Origin: Comamonadaceae bacterium
GTDB lineage: Bacteria; Pseudomonadota; Gammaproteobacteria; Burkholderiales; Burkholderiaceae
Reading direction: 5' to 3'
Assembly: GCA_947505915.1 (NCBI GenBank)
Contig: CANNNH010000085.1
Coordinates: forward strand, 1 to 6,517
DNA length: 6,517 bases
In this document: positions 5,856 through 6,517 of the stretch, in pieces
How the letters are laid out: the number at the start of each line of letters is the position of its first letter
Numbering within the stretch: the first letter of the stretch is position 1
Notes under the pieces: generated by a model
What the model saw: the letters and a program-made list of their open reading frames with translations, nothing else
Databases searched by the model: none
What the model was told of the DNA's origin: nothing
Position numbers and translations under genes: made by a program

Positions 5856-6517
5856 ATGAGCAAAACCCTTGCCGAATTATTTGACCGCAACCGTCAGTGG
5901 GCTGCTGATACAGAGTTGCACAGCCCTGGCTTCTTCACCGGATTGCTGGCACAACAAAAACCCAGATACATGTGGTTGGGCTGTGCCGACAGCCGCGTGC
6001 CCGCCAACGAACTCGTTGATCTGCTCCCGGGTGAGTTGTTTGTACACCGCAATGTCGCCAATCTCTTGGTGCACTCTGACCTCAACGCCTTGAGCGTCAT
6101 CCAATACGCGGTCGATGTGCTCGAGGTTCAACACATCATTGTGGTGGGCCACAGCAACTGTGGCGGCATTCGGGCCGCCCTGAACAACCAACGCGCCGGC
6201 TTGGTCGACAACTGGTTGCGCCACGTCCAAGATGTGCGCGACGCCCAAGCCGGGTTTTTGATGGGGCTAGACGAAAGCCTGCGCGTGGATGCGCTGGTGG
6301 AACTCAATGTGCTGGAGCAAGCGCGCAACGTGTGCCGCACCACCGTGGTCTCCGACGCCTGGCAGCGCGACCAAACCGTGGTTGTGCACGGCTGGGTGTA
6401 TGGTTTGCACAATGGCCTGCTGCAAGACATGGCGGTCACCGCCGAAAATGCCGAAGAAGTCACCCCGGCCTACGACCATGCCCTGCGGTCCTTGCACCAA
6501 CGCTGGCGTGCGCGGCA
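5856..6517 (+). CDS. can: Beta-class carbonic anhydrase, 3' end cut by window edge
   Basis: This zinc enzyme interconverts CO2 and bicarbonate in the cytoplasm. From the ATG at 5856, 220 codons are open to the window edge with no stop seen, so the protein is close to the usual length of about 220 residues but its end is missing. Zinc ligands are C43 and D45 in GCADSR, with R47 forming the Asp-Arg dyad, and H99 and C102 in GHSNCGG. Residues W40, R65 and Y182 sit exactly one position after W39, R64 and Y181, which form the non-catalytic bicarbonate pocket of the Haemophilus influenzae enzyme. That points to the allosteric type II group. It lies 76 bases after the thioesterase gene on the same strand. 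In this context it may supply bicarbonate to biotin-dependent carboxylases of acyl-CoA catabolism, which is inference. No Shine-Dalgarno is obvious before the start. Confidence 0.94.
   Translation, partial: MSKTLAELFDRNRQWAADTELHSPGFFTGLLAQQKPRYMWLGCADSRVPANELVDLLPGELFVHRNVANLLVHSDLNALSVIQYAVDVLEVQHIIVVGHSNCGGIRAALNNQRAGLVDNWLRHVQDVRDAQAGFLMGLDESLRVDALVELNVLEQARNVCRTTVVSDAWQRDQTVVVHGWVYGLHNGLLQDMAVTAENAEEVTPAYDHALRSLHQRWRAR

Overview
The window looks like ordinary chromosomal DNA from a GC-rich proteobacterium, most likely a betaproteobacterium of the order Burkholderiales and probably Comamonadaceae-like. That placement is inferred from the gene order glyS-gmhB-plsC-(YgjP-like metallopeptidase), which I recall as common in that group, and from protein motifs. 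No rRNA, tRNA, insertion sequence, CRISPR array, phage gene or origin is visible, and coding density is very high.

Left block (1-3790, all + strand): the 3' three quarters of glyS (glycyl-tRNA synthetase beta subunit, cut by the window edge), then gmhB (heptose bisphosphate phosphatase for LPS core), plsC (1-acylglycerol-3-phosphate acyltransferase) and a YgjP/DUF45-type zinc metallopeptidase. Gaps are only 21, 4 and 9 bases, so they are probably one transcription unit combining translation, LPS-precursor and phospholipid functions. Clear Shine-Dalgarno sequences are lacking at these junctions.

Right block (3762-6517): a minus-strand MBL-fold hydrolase gene converges on the metallopeptidase gene with a 29-base tail-to-tail overlap. 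It is divergent from a + strand MerR-family regulator resembling LiuR, whose gene overlaps a PaaI-type hotdog thioesterase gene by ATGA. A beta-carbonic anhydrase gene follows after 76 bases and runs off the right edge with 220 codons visible.

The most informative non-coding element is a perfect 20-bp palindrome at 4851-4870 in the 114-base divergent intergenic region. It lies between a TTGACG -35-like and a TATTGT -10-like hexamer separated by 19 bp, the long spacer known from MerR-family promoters. I infer that the regulator binds there and controls its own operon and the divergent hydrolase. Together with the thioesterase and the carbonic anhydrase (a bicarbonate supplier for biotin-dependent carboxylases), this suggests the edge of a leucine/isovalerate or acyl-CoA catabolism locus, with the dehydrogenase and carboxylase genes possibly just beyond the right edge. 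I found no evidence of a wholly new system; the regulatory switch is the item most worth following.
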